A stretch of 64,000 bases of DNA from Acanthacorydalis orientalis (GCA_034766995.1 CM068323.1:25709214-25773213), one strand, 5' to 3'; positions 1 to 11,547 are shown, counted from the stretch's first letter. The notes: generated from the letters alone by a model not told the origin. Translations and numbers: made by a program.

Positions 1-103
1 ATTAAACACAGTCTCTGAATATATATTTGCAAATGTTGCCGACCGAAACGTGCAGAAACATTTGTGTAGAAAAAAAAAGATCAGCTCGTTGTATTGTCTG
101 CAG

Positions 104-232
104 GAGTGCTCCAGTTCAGATGACAGTGAGTGCATGTCTAATATTTCTGGTGTGTTAAAATCGAGCTACTTTGAATGTATTATTCGAGATCGGAAGCGAG
201 TGATCAATCGATTAGTAGATGTTCGAACCTAA
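104..232 (+). CDS. Possible terminal coding exon, unknown protein
   Basis: An open frame of 42 codons begins right after a pyrimidine-rich stretch ending in TGTCTGCAG, a good 3' splice site. It reads ECSSSDDSEC near its start and ends in RLVDVRT before a TAA stop. An AATAAA-like signal (GAAATAAAAA) lies about 160 bases downstream. The composition (acidic serine cluster, then basic tail) is more protein-like than most short frames here. I do not recognise the family and the upstream exons would lie outside the window. The adjacent two-exon gene model is on the opposite strand, so this would be a separate gene. It could also be a chance frame. Confidence 0.3.
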   Translation, partial: ECSSSDDSECMSNISGVLKSSYFECIIRDRKRVINRLVDVRT

Positions 233-351
233 TTCTTCATTTGTATATTTTTAAAAAGTGTGCTATTGAATATAAATCACATTCAGTGCCAAACGTGAAC
301 AAATTTCAACATGGTTGAAAAACAAGTCTCGACCTAGCAGCGTCGTCCAGT

Positions 352-540
352 TATATTAAGGGTACTGGAAAGTATTTTTTTTTTATATTGAAATAAAAAC
401 CAATTGAGAGGAAAAATTTATACTTTATTGAAAAATATAGTTTCTATCATTATCTATCACACTCAGGAAGAGAAAGTATTCCTGTTTTGTAGAATTGTTG
501 GTTCTTTTTAGAAAAAAAAATTCAATGTTCTTAAATGGAA
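352..540 (+). repeat. Dispersed repeat family A, copy 1
   Basis: This stretch shares a clear alignment with 26986-27145 in the same orientation. Shared blocks include TATTA(A/C)GGGTAC(T/C)GGA, a TTTC(T/C)ATCAT block, and CAGGAAGAGAAA(G/A)TATTCCTG followed by an oligo-A run. No coding frame is seen, so it is probably a short non-autonomous mobile repeat. The ends are not defined by inverted repeats that I can see. Confidence 0.6.
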
Positions 541-1100
541 ATTCTTACCAAATATTTCAATTCAGTTTCAGTGTACAGACATTGTACTATTTAATTGATA
601 GTTTTTTTTTAATGTCTCTCCAGTTTATATAAAAACAAATCAGTTGATGGACGTTAGACAATGCTGTTCTAAAACACAAATATATTCGAAACGGTTTTAA
701 AGAGTATTACACGTCCATTTTTCATATTCGAAATGATAAAAGAGAATTAGCATATCTGCATTAATATCTACTTTAAATTCCAATATGTAAATGTCCTGCT
801 TTGCATGTTTATAGATAGATTTAATGATCATACGTTCATATGATTGATTGGGAACCTTGCATCTGTAAATATAATTCACAACACGAACCAATTTTCAAAC
901 AGTGTTTATCGATCGACTAAGAAAGAAAATTTCAAAATAACCATACAAAGCGTTTCTAGAAATTCCAAAATTCCACACCAAAATACCGAATAGACGGTCT
1001 AATGAAAAAACATACAAGTGTACCGGACAAAATCACAACACATAAACCGGGTTGAAGTATCCGATCTGATCGAACGGTTTTTTTTTTTTTTTTTTGTTTC
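541..1100. other. AT-rich spacer, no gene seen
   Basis: This AT-rich sequence contains oligo-T runs, including a 15-19 base T tract ending near 1095. The minus-strand frame at 697-891 has no splice or family support. If the two-exon minus-strand gene continues, this is intron 2. Confidence 0.5.
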
Positions 1101-1106
1101 GCTCAC

Positions 1107-1324
1107 CTAGCTTTTAGATGATCAGGTACGAAAATGTTCCACCAGGAGGGCCTCTTCTGGCGCGAAGGAGGTTTATCGTTTGTGCCGGTCGTCGTACCGT
1201 TCGGAGGCGTTTCCGGCGCAATTACTCCCTTTCTCCGTTTACGTTCCAATTTCGGATGCCACGATTTGCGTCTACCGCGCTGTTTCACCTCTTCGACTAA
1301 TTGAACGGTGCTGTCTCGACGCGC
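1107..1324 (-). CDS. Coding exon 2 of an unrecognised gene
   Basis: On the minus strand an open frame of 72 codons is bounded by an acceptor (GGAATTGATTCAG, with a CTAAC branch-point-like motif about 28 bases upstream) and a strong donor (CTAG then GTGAGC). It begins in phase 0 and ends with two spare bases. The peptide is basic (KQRGRRKSWHPKLERKRRKG), then proline/threonine-rich, then ends in a striking aromatic stretch, KRPSWWNIFVPDHLKAR. I do not recognise the family. It joins in frame to the exon at 1967-2167 across a 642-base intron. The peptide looks like a cytoplasmic or regulatory segment, with no membrane span. The next exon would be left of this one, possibly outside the window. Confidence 0.5.
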
Positions 1325-1576
1325 CTGAATCAATTCCAGTATCAGTTAGTCGGTTGTGGGTGTGTGCGTGCACCGACTCGCACGCTCCCTATACGGAATT
1401 TTCATGCACAACTCTTTTTCTTATATGAAACTTAACGTTAAGCTCATATATAATAACTGCCTTATAAACGGTTTCTCTAATGATTTTTTTTTTTTACTCT
1501 ACGAACTATAAAATTCTCAATGTATGTGGAGTGAAAGAAGAATTGATCTGTGAAAAGGAAATATCTCCTTCCAAAT

Positions 1577-1800
1577 TAAGGGCGTATGTACCTTCTGAAC
1601 GGTGAAAAAATTCGATTTTTCAAAATTCAGGTCCCTCAAAAATATTCGTACAAAATTTCATTCATAAATTTGTTAAATTGCCAGAACTACAACCAAAAAT
1701 GTACTGGTGGTCGGGTGCCACCATGCCACTTGTTCATCCCCTGTATAATTTATCTGCATATTTTCATATATATTAATAAACCTTTAGTTCATTTAAAATC
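1577..1800 (+). pseudogene. Mutator-like element relic, 5' flank of transposase tail
   Basis: This segment aligns with 19046-18905 (inverted) through the block TGAACGGTGAAAAAAT and the following TTTTTCAAA region. It also aligns with 16155-16200 and 33925-34010 through AAAAATGT(A/G)CTG(G/T)TGGTCGG. In the 33.9-kb copy this block runs directly into a Mutator-like transposase C-terminus, which is how the family is assigned. In this copy the frame decays after the motif QKCTGGRVP. It is an intronic fossil with no function expected. Confidence 0.5.
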
Positions 1801-1832
1801 GCCTCGTTACTTAAACCCCAATTCCCCGACAA

Positions 1833-1868
1833 AAATTGAAATTATCACAAGTGTACGGAGACTTTAAA
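1833..1868 (+). mobile_element. Tc1-type 3' terminal fragment
   Basis: The sequence GAAATTATCACAAGTGTACGG followed by AGACTTT matches the right end of the intact element at 15336-15762 and the inverted copy at 39860. The outermost TTTGATCCAG part is lost, so this is a truncated end only. Confidence 0.35.
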
Positions 1869-1966
1869 AAATAAATCATCTGTTATCCGAGTATACCGTT
1901 CGTCAGACAGAGATTCGACGGTCGATTCCGTATAGAGAACGTGTCAGACGACGGTTCGACACAAAC

Positions 1967-2167
1967 CTGCGGCACACCACCACCGGCCGACTCGCGTCTC
2001 GGCGGCGTCACGTTTCCACCCAACGTCGATCCCTCCTCCAAACATTCCAGACTACCGAGCGTCGGTATCGACGACGCACTCCACGGCTTCACATTGCTGA
2101 TAAGCGTGCCACCGCCAGCGCCATTGTTGTTCGTGCATGTCCGTATAAACAGCTCGGTGTCCATCAT
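1967..2167 (-). CDS. First coding exon of the same unrecognised gene
   Basis: On the minus strand this starts MMDTELFIRTCTNNN. An in-frame TAA lies 11 codons upstream with no acceptor between, which supports ATG at 2167 as the start. The exon runs 67 codons to GGGVPQ, where CAG is followed by GTTTGT, a weaker but acceptable donor, giving phase 0. It then joins the exon at 1324 in frame. The peptide is glycine- and serine-rich with a TPPRRES segment and looks intrinsically disordered, with no signal peptide and no membrane segment. The frame stays open beyond the donor to a TAA at about 1883, so a longer exon or retained-intron form is possible. The family is not recognised. Confidence 0.45.
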
Positions 2168-2199
2168 CTCGAATGGTGTCGCGTCCAACGATAATATCC

Positions 2200-3150
2200 G
2201 TTAAAATGGACTGTCCTTTATTTATGCGTTTACTCTTTAGTCCGACTGGCACCCCTGTGCAGATCTTCCTTCTTGTTAACACACACGCATAGATCAGTCA
2301 CGGCGCGTACATTGCGCTCACTTTGGTTTTGTCACTGGTAGTGTTTCAACATTCACTAGATTTATTATAGCACTCGTGTTTGATTTTTAGATCTCTTGTC
2401 AAAGTAAAAATAAATACACTCTTTTTTATTATGTAAATATATCGTTTTTGACTAACGTGGCCGCTGTCTGAAATTCAATAAAACTACATATAAAAAAACA
2501 GTGGATTTTCTTCCAATATTTGCACCGACTTTTTAACAGCGATGAAATGTCTGTTCGAACCCTGTTACACAATCTCAATAATAGTTTCAAACAATGTACA
2601 CAATTTACTACACACACACAACAATCTTCAGTGATACATTCGATAAATGTAATATTGATTTATTAATCTCTTCAAAAATTATAAATAATAATGAAAAAAT
2701 TATAGGAATACTGAATAAGTTCAAACTCTATTTAAAAGAAAAATACCATTCAAACGTTTTAAATAAATCAGATATTCAAAATCTATCGTCCTATAGTTGT
2801 ATCAAAAAATAAAAAAGTGCCTGCACTGAATCCACGTCCTGAGGACCTTTAAGTGATCAACACTAAAGGGATAATGTAGAGACTTCTATCCAAATAAAGA
2901 AATCGCTGTATAAGAATGAAGTTAATTACAGTTGAGTACGTTTCTTAAAAAAATGAGAAAACTCTATTCCGATCATAAATTATTTACAAGACAGTAATTA
3001 AATTTTTATAGCCACATTTTTCATGCATTTCTGAAATACCGTCGAATTACAAAAGTGAACGATATTGGAAATCGCGCATTTCGATCTCTTGAATATGAAA
3101 TAGAAAAAAGTTAGATAAGTATGTATGTGTGTGTGTGTGTGTAAATACAT
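2200..3150. other. Upstream/intergenic AT-rich stretch
   Basis: Just upstream of the proposed ATG (2168-2300) could be 5' UTR of the minus-strand gene. Beyond it the sequence is AT-rich. A 72-codon plus-strand frame at 2594-2812 is rich in N, K and I, which AT-rich DNA gives by chance. A short (GT)n tract is at 3125-3142. I see nothing else. Confidence 0.5.
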
Positions 3151-3154
3151 TTAT

Positions 3155-3391
3155 GTACTTTCATTCTTCAACACAAGATACTTTACTTTCTATACACATT
3201 TTGTTTCTTATCTACCGTGAAATAATTACACAATATTTGCTAACAATGACTCGAAAATAAAGACACATTAATGTTTGCCTTGTATATATATATATTTTTC
3301 TTTCTTTCATTCATTCCTGTCTCTTGAACTTTAATCGAAATGGATTTTTGGAAGTTTCCATTAAAGATAATGGGGTTGCTTTTGTATATAT

Positions 3392-3423
<32 letters not shown>

Positions 3424-3668
3424 GTGCTGTAAATACTGTCAAATTTTACAGCGATAAAAACTGTATACACTAATTATTTTCTTTTTAAAAACACATGATT
3501 AAATATAAACTGTTCTTTTTTATTAATGTTATTATTAAGATAACAGCAATAAAGTATATAAAAATCACATGGTTCCAGTTTTGTCAACGTATATGTGATT
3601 CTTTGTTTATTTTTAAACATTTTTTATTTATTAAAGAAACAGCTATCAAGTTAATAAATTGTTAAACA
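3155..3668 (+). repeat. 0.5-kb dispersed duplication, copy 1
   Basis: This aligns over its whole length with 5151-5706 in the same orientation. Shared blocks include TTCATTCTTCAACACAAGAT, GGATTTTTGGAAGTTTCCAT, and ACATGATTAAATATAAACTG. The central CA/TA microsatellite differs in length between the copies. No open frame is conserved, so it is either a mobile repeat or a segmental duplication. Confidence 0.8.
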
Positions 3669-3669
3669 A

Positions 3670-5150
3670 TTATCTGTTTGTTATTTTCACTAGCAAATAA
3701 ACTGAATGTAATTAAGTTTTATATCGAAATCATTCAAGTTAGGAAAGACAATGATGATGGGTAGAATTGATGCAGGTCTTAAGATGAAAATTAGTTTCCC
3801 ACAAGAATCTTTTCGTTTCGTTTCACATACCGGAAAAAAGTGCAAATTTTAATGTTGAAAATCGAAGAGATAAGACACTTGAGAGAGAATAAAACAGGAT
3901 TTATGGTAGAATCATCGGATCTACTTATACGATTGCACAATCTTTTCATAAAATTGTTAAATATATTCCAAATATTTGTATATAAAATCGGTACCCCGAT
4001 ATCATTCGATTAATAGAGAAGTAAATGTTTCCTTAATCTTTGACAGTCTCTAATATAATATCCACAGTTTACACACAAAAAAAAATCAAATGAACACTTC
4101 TTATCACTGATGGCATACTGTTTGTTTGAACTTTGATAATTTCGACTGTCGAAAAGTTTCTTAATGAATAAAACTGACATTCAGTTAGTTTCCACAGACT
4201 TATCAGTGACTGTCAAAAGGTTTTATTAAAAAGCGACTCAATATTTCAAAAATCAGTTTTTCTTTTTCAATAAAAAAATAACGATTATAGAAACGAGAAA
4301 TCGAGTTCATAGACGTGTTCGAAATGTTTTTTTTTTTTCAATAAAAAACGTGTAGGACCAGGAAACGTCGAATCGTATAAATAAAACTATATTTGCATAA
4401 CGATAGTCAATAAAACAGCATTCCATTCAAATTTCTATTGGAAAAAAATACATATAAATGAAATTCAAGTTCATAAAATGATCTGAAGATCACGGAACAC
4501 ATATTTCTGTGCGGCTGTGTAGAGATATAGAATTTTAATTCTCTCCATAACGCAAATAAATTATTCCTCGTCTCAGAATATGTCTGTTTCGTTACGAGTG
4601 TGTTTTATATATAAAAACGTAACACGATTAAAACAAATATTTTACATGTTCAAGGAAGACGATTACTCGGATTTATTTATGACAGAGTTTTATCCATAAG
4701 AAACGTATGTGGATGGATATATTTCTCGGGAGATAAAATGTAGGTCACGCGTGCAAATATCGAAAAGGATTCAGACATGTTTGTCAGTCAAGTTCAGTGT
4801 TAAAAACGGGCCTGTTGCGAAAGGAAGAAACAGGCGTTGAATAATGATAATTATAAGAATAAATCCACGAGTTATTTTTATATACTGAAACATCAAAGTT
4901 TATGATCCTCGAGATCCGATCATGCATACAACTATAACAGTTCTGGCACTGGCACTGGATTCAGTATCATGGTTGAATTATTTTTTTTCCACACACACAC
5001 CGAATTATACAGAAGTGATTGTTCTGTGATTAATCAAGAATTGAAACGGTCACTTTGATAAAATAATCCAGGTTTTTTTAAACTTTTCCTGAACAAACAC
5101 ACACGAAACAAGAGAAAAGTAGGAAAAATGTAACTTGTAAGTAGATCTAT
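3670..5150. other. AT-rich spacer between duplicate copies
   Basis: I see no gene, no transposon end and no long repeat. Oligo-T runs and short CA tracts only. Confidence 0.5.
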
Positions 5151-5394
5151 GTACACATTCATTCTTCAACACAAGATATTTTACTTTCTATACAGATTTT
5201 GTTTCTTATTCACCGTGAAATAGTTATACAATATTTGTTAGCAATGACGCGAAAATAAATACATATTAATATTTGCTTTTATATATATATTTCTTTCTTT
5301 CTTCCATTCCTGTCTCTTGACCTTCAATCGAATTGGATTTTTGGAAGTTTCCATTAAAGATAATCGGGTTGTTTTTGTATACACACACATACTC

Positions 5395-5438
<44 letters not shown>

Positions 5439-5706
5439 GCTGTGTGTGTGCTATAAATACTGTCAAAATTTACAGCGATAAAAATTGTATACACTAATTA
5501 TTTTCTTTTCAAAAATACATGATTAAATATAAACTGTTTTTTTTTTTTATTAGTGTTATTATAAAAATAACAGCAAGAAAATATACAAAACTCACATGGT
5601 TTCAGTTTCGTCAACGAATATGTGATTCTTTATTTATTTTCGATTTTTGTAAAATTAAAAATTTTTCAAAGAAACAATTAAAAAAAATATATCAATTTGT
5701 TATAAT
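5151..5706 (+). repeat. 0.5-kb dispersed duplication, copy 2
   Basis: Second copy of the block at 3155-3668. It carries a 40-base (TA)n array at 5397-5436 where copy 1 has a shorter CA/TA array. Substitutions are scattered, which suggests an old duplication. Confidence 0.8.
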
Positions 5707-6672
5707 TTAACTGAATCTTACAGCAAGTGTATTCGGCGAGTATACTCGTCATCGCCTAGAAATAATTAAGCACAACAGTGCACATTCTCAAAAATAAAAC
5801 AAAACGCTTAAGCGGTTAAAAAAACAACACTGTATTTGAAAACTCGAGCTATTCGATTAGAAATCCATTCTTTTATAACACAAAGTGTACGTTCAAGGAT
5901 TCATTTTCGGTCAGACAGTTTCGAAATGGAAATCAAAAAAAGGATAACAAGCTCTCTAGATAAAACGTCTGAAAGTAAAGATGAATCAGCAGGTCGCAAT
6001 GTGAATAAAACGAATGAAAACACGGTACTTAATGATGTTGTATGTGTGTGTTTTTTTTTTGTACGTTTCGGCCGATTTGCATTTTTATGCTGATGAAAAA
6101 ACCGCATGCAAGAATAGAATTTTAAAAATAGAACGCACACAATTAAGTACAGCGTTGAACTTGTTATACTGGCACCGAGTCGATTAAAAAGGAGAACCGG
6201 TTCGTATTCTTTTCGTTGTAAAAATACACACAAGGTGTTCGTTCATATGCACATTGTATATATATATATATATATATACGATCGCACGTGTTTCAGGTAT
6301 TGCAACAATCAGCAGAGTAGTTTTTCGTCGTACTACCTCACCATATGTCGATTTGTATTAATTGCAAAGTCGACAGTTTTGTAAATTTTTGCAAAACACA
6401 AATCTTCTTCTCTAAAAACAGTTGTGCGGATTCACGAACATATTTTTCATAAACATATATTCCTATCAACAACCGAATGAATATACTATGACATACTGTT
6501 TATTTGTGATGTGTCAATGTCTGTTTATGTTGCTAATGGATGGATGGATGGAAGTATGGATGTCGTTACCATATAATGACATTTTTATAATTTGGATTGC
6601 ACTGTATGACGGAATGTAATTAAGAATGTTAATTATACTTTCATTAGTGTTGCTCAAGCTAATTTCACTCAA

Positions 6673-6678
<6 letters not shown>
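5707..6678. other. Spacer without recognisable gene
   Basis: Overlapping frames on both strands at 5836-6233 lack splice or family support. A (TA)11 array is at 6257-6278 and a tandem GGATGGAT run is near 6538-6550. Confidence 0.45.

Positions 6679-6739
<61 letters not shown>
6679..6739. repeat. (TA)n microsatellite, 61 bp
   Basis: Uninterrupted AT dinucleotide array. Confidence 0.98.
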
Positions 6740-6741
<2 letters not shown>

Positions 6742-8458
6742 TACATTCATATAATATCAAATTATTACTAGAAAAATCTCAGATGTATGTTTTCTGTTTT
6801 TAAAAATGTGACATAGTAAAAAAAGAAATAACAAAGACAACAGAATAATCTCTGATTGTTTCATTACTGATAAATGAATATAATTGTACTAGAAGATTTA
6901 AACATTTATAAAGTGTGGACGATATGGTCTATGAATGAATATAAATTTAAAAAAAAAATGACAAGGTGATAGAAAATCAATAAAACAAATCTTATCATAT
7001 CTTAAAATAACTGTCAAAATATATTTTTCTTATAAATAATTAATAAGTTTTAATCACTTTTTGTTAATCTAAAAATTAATATATATATATAATACTTAGT
7101 TATTAAAATACTCATGATACAAATGTAAACATTTTGAAACGCTCATTTCTTTGAAACTGATTAACTTCTGTAGCTAAACGGTCACGTTTAGGAAAAAAAA
7201 TCAATAAATAATTTAACGACAAATGAATAACAGACGGTATGAAAGAAACAGTACGTACAAAAATAATCGTTTTAAATGAAAACATGAAACATTCAATTTC
7301 GATTCTCATACAAAACAATTTTCAATTACTTATTTACAAACATTTTGAAACATTTCTGATAATGAGCTGATTATGTATCGTGTTTATATGTCGGATCAGA
7401 ACCTTACAACTAACACTAAATAATAAATATATAATTAAATAAATATTATTCAAATTGTGAACTGAACTTTATCAAATTAGTTAAAAATTCACATAGATAT
7501 CACGGTTACGTGACTTTATGTACGTTTATGTAAATTTTTATTTAGTGCACGATTTTATAATTCAAACAAATATAAAACATTTTTGTTTTATTTGAAACTG
7601 TTTGCAACCGGTATACATTTTCATATCTTAGAACAGAATGTACCGTTAATAAAATTATTTTTAAATATCAGAATTGGTACTCGAAATAAATTATGAAGCT
7701 CGGATTCTAAACAGAAAATTTAATCATATTGCGCAATCAGTCTCAATACAATTACTCTACGATTTAAAAGTCTGATATTTAGTACTACTTTTTATCTTTA
7801 ATTCAATCGGTTTTAATTTATAAAACCACTACGTACTTAAAACTTTATCTATATATATACTCTTACAGATTAATTTAATAAGATGGATCTATAATCAATT
7901 AGATTAAAATTGAGAATAATAATACGTGTTTGTCTAACATTCAAGAATTATAACACAAATATGACGACAGAGAAATTTTTGAACCAAACCGTTCACAGTA
8001 TTTAACGAAGATATATCTGTCAGTTTTATATAAATTAGCGGAATGAATGTACGGTACGTCACATAGAAACACTATCACATCTCTTTATCATGAAATATAG
8101 AAAGAGTGAAAAAAAATCACAACTGTGTAACGATATCAAATTAAATTTAACTCACGTCACGTTTCGCTGCCGAGTTTGTGACATCTTCAGGTGAATTGCA
8201 ATAGAAATAATTTCAGTGCACACATTAACTTTGTAAAATTCGAATATGTTGTTTCAGTAAATAAATAAATAAACATATATATTCGATTCGTTCCTAAGGA
8301 AACCTACTAAGCGACTAGATATTTATAGCACATGAGAAAATAATACATACATGACGGAATAAGCGACGAGGATTATAAACATCGGATATTGATGATGTTA
8401 TTTGATAATCTTTAAGAATGGTTTTATTCATAGTTCCATATTTTATACACAGACATAA

Positions 8459-8508
<50 letters not shown>

Positions 8509-10089
8509 GTATACACACACAACACACATATTTGTGAAGAGTACTAAGTTTTCGACATTTTTCCTAGCAATGAAATGAAGTTAATAGATAAATTGATATC
8601 AGATGTAGGTATTCAAGGAGTAAAATCCACAGGAACTTCCGATACAGAAAAGCAGTTATTGTATTGAACTTAAGATCAGATCATTATAATTACCAAACTA
8701 AAATAAAAAAACATATTTGTATGAAAAAATATTAATTGTAATAATAACATTTATCTAGTTATCTATGACACACTGAGTATTGTTAGATAAATTTGTAGCG
8801 GTAGTAATTTGTTTATTTATTTTTAATTGCAACAATTAGTTTGACAGGCAAACAATGATTATTTTCTGAACGTTATATTTATTATAAAGAAGTGTTTAGT
8901 GGGTGGGAGTGTTTAAAAAATATAACAAGCAGCAATTAGTCTAATGGAACTCTTGTGTGCAATTCTAAATTTCTTAGTTAAGTGATATTTTATACGATTA
9001 ATTTCTGTTATGATTCGTCAATGATTGCTGTGGATTAATGGACTTTTATGTATTATTTTCGTTTTTATAAACAATCAAAATCTTCACGTTTACATAACGT
9101 TTCGATTATTTTTGTAATCAAATAATAATAATTAAATGTTTATGCAAACAATTCAAGTTGCAATTAACTGATTGTTGAGTAATTAAAATTATTATATATA
9201 TATATATATATACAGATAGATAGAAATACAGAATAGGAATTAATTTTAAAAAAATGTTTGTATGTAGTGTTTGAAAAAATATAAAACTGTTTATAAGATT
9301 AAATAAGTAATAACTAATTTCAGATTTATATTCAATGTGAAAAATAAGTTTGTATTTATTAACAGTTGCTAAAATCAAGTTTATATGTGGTAAGATACAG
9401 GAGAGTTCGAGACTGAAGAGTTTATTTTTTTTTGTATGCTAAAAAATAAATATATACAGAGATTTGTACATATTTATATTTTCTCAGATTGTTGAGAACA
9501 GTCACGAATCAGTCAGAGAACAAAAACATCAAAAATTTGAGAATTAGGTGGGTTATAGGGGGTTTCAATTTTCTCAGGACAGCAAACAACATCAATTCGA
9601 GAAATATATATATATATATATGTATATAACTACTTTTTTCGATTCTTCTAATTTCAATCAATTATTAGTAACTCTTTTATTCGATTCCATAGAACGACAC
9701 ATTTTTTTGCTCTGTGTCCCAACATAAACAATAAAATAATATTCAAATCATGATTTTAAAATAAAAATTACAACTATAATCCAATATACACTTTTGTAAA
9801 CATGTCATTTAAGAAACGTATGTGTTTGATTGTAATTACTGACATTTTTAGTATATTTTCAAGAAAATTAGTCCATTTTTTCAGACAGAAGACACCACAT
9901 ACGACATTTTTGAATACTTAAAAAATAAGAACTGAGTTGCAATAATTTTTTAATGATTAATTATAAATAAAGAACAAAAAGATTACAACAATACCATTTT
10001 TTAACAAACATTTCTGGCAGTGTTGGTAAATAAATGATTTTTATGTTTTTTTTTTCATATTAGAATGAATTTCTGTATTAACTGGTAGA

Positions 10090-10090
<1 letters not shown>
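6740..10090. other. AT-rich desert
   Basis: No gene or transposon relic is recognised in 3.3 kb. It contains a compound (CA)n(TA)n array at 8459-8503 and short (TA)n arrays near 7081, 9194 and 9605. Open frames here are short and follow AT bias. Confidence 0.5.

Positions 10091-10130
<40 letters not shown>
10091..10130. repeat. (TA)n microsatellite, interrupted
   Basis: TA array with a single CA interruption, immediately left of the NUMT. Confidence 0.95.
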
Positions 10131-10148
10131 AACGTATTTCAATTCATA

Positions 10149-10352
10149 GGATAATATTGAATTCCTTGAAAATTAGAATTAATAAAAAGTATAAAAAATA
10201 AAATTGCAAATGATATTACTAGAGCAATTACTCCTAATTTATTAGAAATAGAATGTAAAATAGGACGTTATCCAATTCATATAAGAAGAATTAAAATAAC
10301 TATAATTTAGAATAAAATTTGATTGAGAGAATAATATTGAATTCCTTGAATA
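10149..10352 (-). pseudogene. cob: Nuclear mitochondrial fragment: cytochrome b, rearranged
   Basis: Read on the minus strand with the invertebrate mitochondrial code (ATA=Met, TGA=Trp), it gives two cytochrome b pieces. From 10352 leftwards comes a C-terminal piece resembling FQGIQYYSLNQILF followed by a hydrophobic stretch and WIG.RP. It then runs straight into an upstream piece, ILHSISNKLG followed by a hydrophobic helix and FQGIQYYPMN. In a normal gene the NKLG segment comes first, so the order is permuted and FQGIQYY occurs twice. A TAA replaces the expected Trp codon and another TAA follows WIG, so the copy is dead. It is flanked by a (TA)n array and by an inverted repeat arm at 10353. 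Confidence 0.85.
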
Positions 10353-10480
10353 TTCCTCACAGTATGTATTTTTATGTAGAAATCATGAAATATGTGAAGA
10401 ACAACCAAGAGAATGAAATTGGTAAGACGAACGAAATTTATGGAAATAATAAATATTGAAATTTCTCTTCTGAAAAAATG
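10353..10480 (+). repeat. Inverted repeat pair B, left arm
   Basis: Roughly 130 bp matching the reverse complement of 11690-11825, including GAAGAACAACCAAGAGAATG and GGTAAGACGAACGAAATTTA. The arm abuts the NUMT exactly where cytochrome b homology ends. Read as protein, YVKNNQENEIGKTNEIYGNN is kept in both arms, and a GGTAAGA donor-like motif is also present in both. I do not recognise a family. Confidence 0.75.
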
Positions 10481-10696
10481 ATTTTTTTAATCAGTGCCAT
10501 TTTTATGTATGTGTATATATATATATGCATATTTTCTAAAAGAAATATATATGAAAACTGTTTTATTCAATAAACAGTAATATAAGTGTATAGGAATTAT
10601 TTGACAAACGCGTAAAAGAATTCCATTCCCGCATTAAATAAAACAAAACAAAAAGTGAAACTGTATAGTATTGATCTATTAAAGTGAGATTGTATT

Positions 10697-10767
10697 TGTC
10701 GTATCGGGATTCGAACAGAACATTTCAAGCGAGATTCTCGCTAGCCAGGAGACACAATACCTCGACA
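10697..10767 (-). tRNA. Degenerate tRNA-like unit with pol III A and B boxes
   Basis: The minus strand has a 71-base unit closed by TGTCG and CGACA ends (5 acceptor pairs). Inside are an A-box-like TGGCTAGCGAG within a TCTC/GAGA D-stem and a near-consensus B box TGTTCGAATCC. The T stem does not pair properly (TTCTG against CCCGA) and no clean anticodon stem forms. It is more likely the head of a tRNA-derived SINE, or a tRNA pseudogene, than a working tRNA. Confidence 0.4.
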
Positions 10768-10799
10768 TAAATTTATCCCGTTTATTCAACTGGTTAAAC

Positions 10800-11540
10800 A
10801 CCACTTATATAACTACATATTACTGATGATCCGAATGGATATCGAGAGGACAGCGACGACGACCACGACGACGTGCAAAAAAATTCACTCGATTTTAATT
10901 CTTGCGCATTGAGTCACTCGAATTGAATACCGCATCACTCCGTACGATCGGATTAATAAAAATATTCATACGAATATTCGCAGACACTGTGAAGATGATG
11001 ATCGAATGAACGACACAACCGTCACAAAAACATCCGAATGTAAACTCTGTATCGAACTGACGACCAGTCGGGTCTGGCTCTCTCGCGTACGTGTATTTAC
11101 AAACTGAATCACTGCTTAAGAACCGACTTGCATTGCGGCACGTTGTCGTCGATTGTCGTTTTGCAACACACGGCCCGTGGATGGGAATGTGTACGACTGA
11201 CTGTCGGAGCCACGAACGTGCACTACGCTCTCTCTCTCTCTCTCTCTATCGATAGAATGTATATTATATCGTTTTTAATAGAATGTAAGTTGCGTGTGAG
11301 GATGTCTGTGTGTGTGTGTGTGTATGTTTAGATATATATTTGTACGTTTAATGTTTGCCTGTGTATGCATACAATGTTGACTATATAGAGGTCGACGTAC
11401 AACTAGCAGAGCGAGCGAGCGCAAGTCGAAAACGTTGTCAGGGAAAGCTGCGTGTGTTTGGTAACCGCGGGCGTCGTCTTAGTTTTGTAGCGGGGGGACA
11501 TGACGAACGGTCAGGGGGAAGCGAGTCGCAGCAGCGAACA
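10800..11540. other. GC-richer patch, possible regulatory DNA
   Basis: CpG content rises sharply against the flanks. A (CT)n tract is at 11227-11246 and a (GT)n tract near 11308. Frames at 11128-11331 and 11355-11615 lack splice or family support. Confidence 0.35.
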
Positions 11541-11547
11541 AGCAGTA

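Larger units (their letters stand above)
1325..1966 (-). other. Proposed intron 1 with transposon relics
   Basis: The inferred intron (GTTTGT donor, TTCAG acceptor) holds a relic of the Mutator-like family (1577-1800) and a short Tc1-type terminal fragment (1833-1868), both on the plus strand. An alternative donor GTATAC at 1896 would keep more of the first exon's open frame, but it puts the second exon out of frame with an early stop. Confidence 0.4.
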
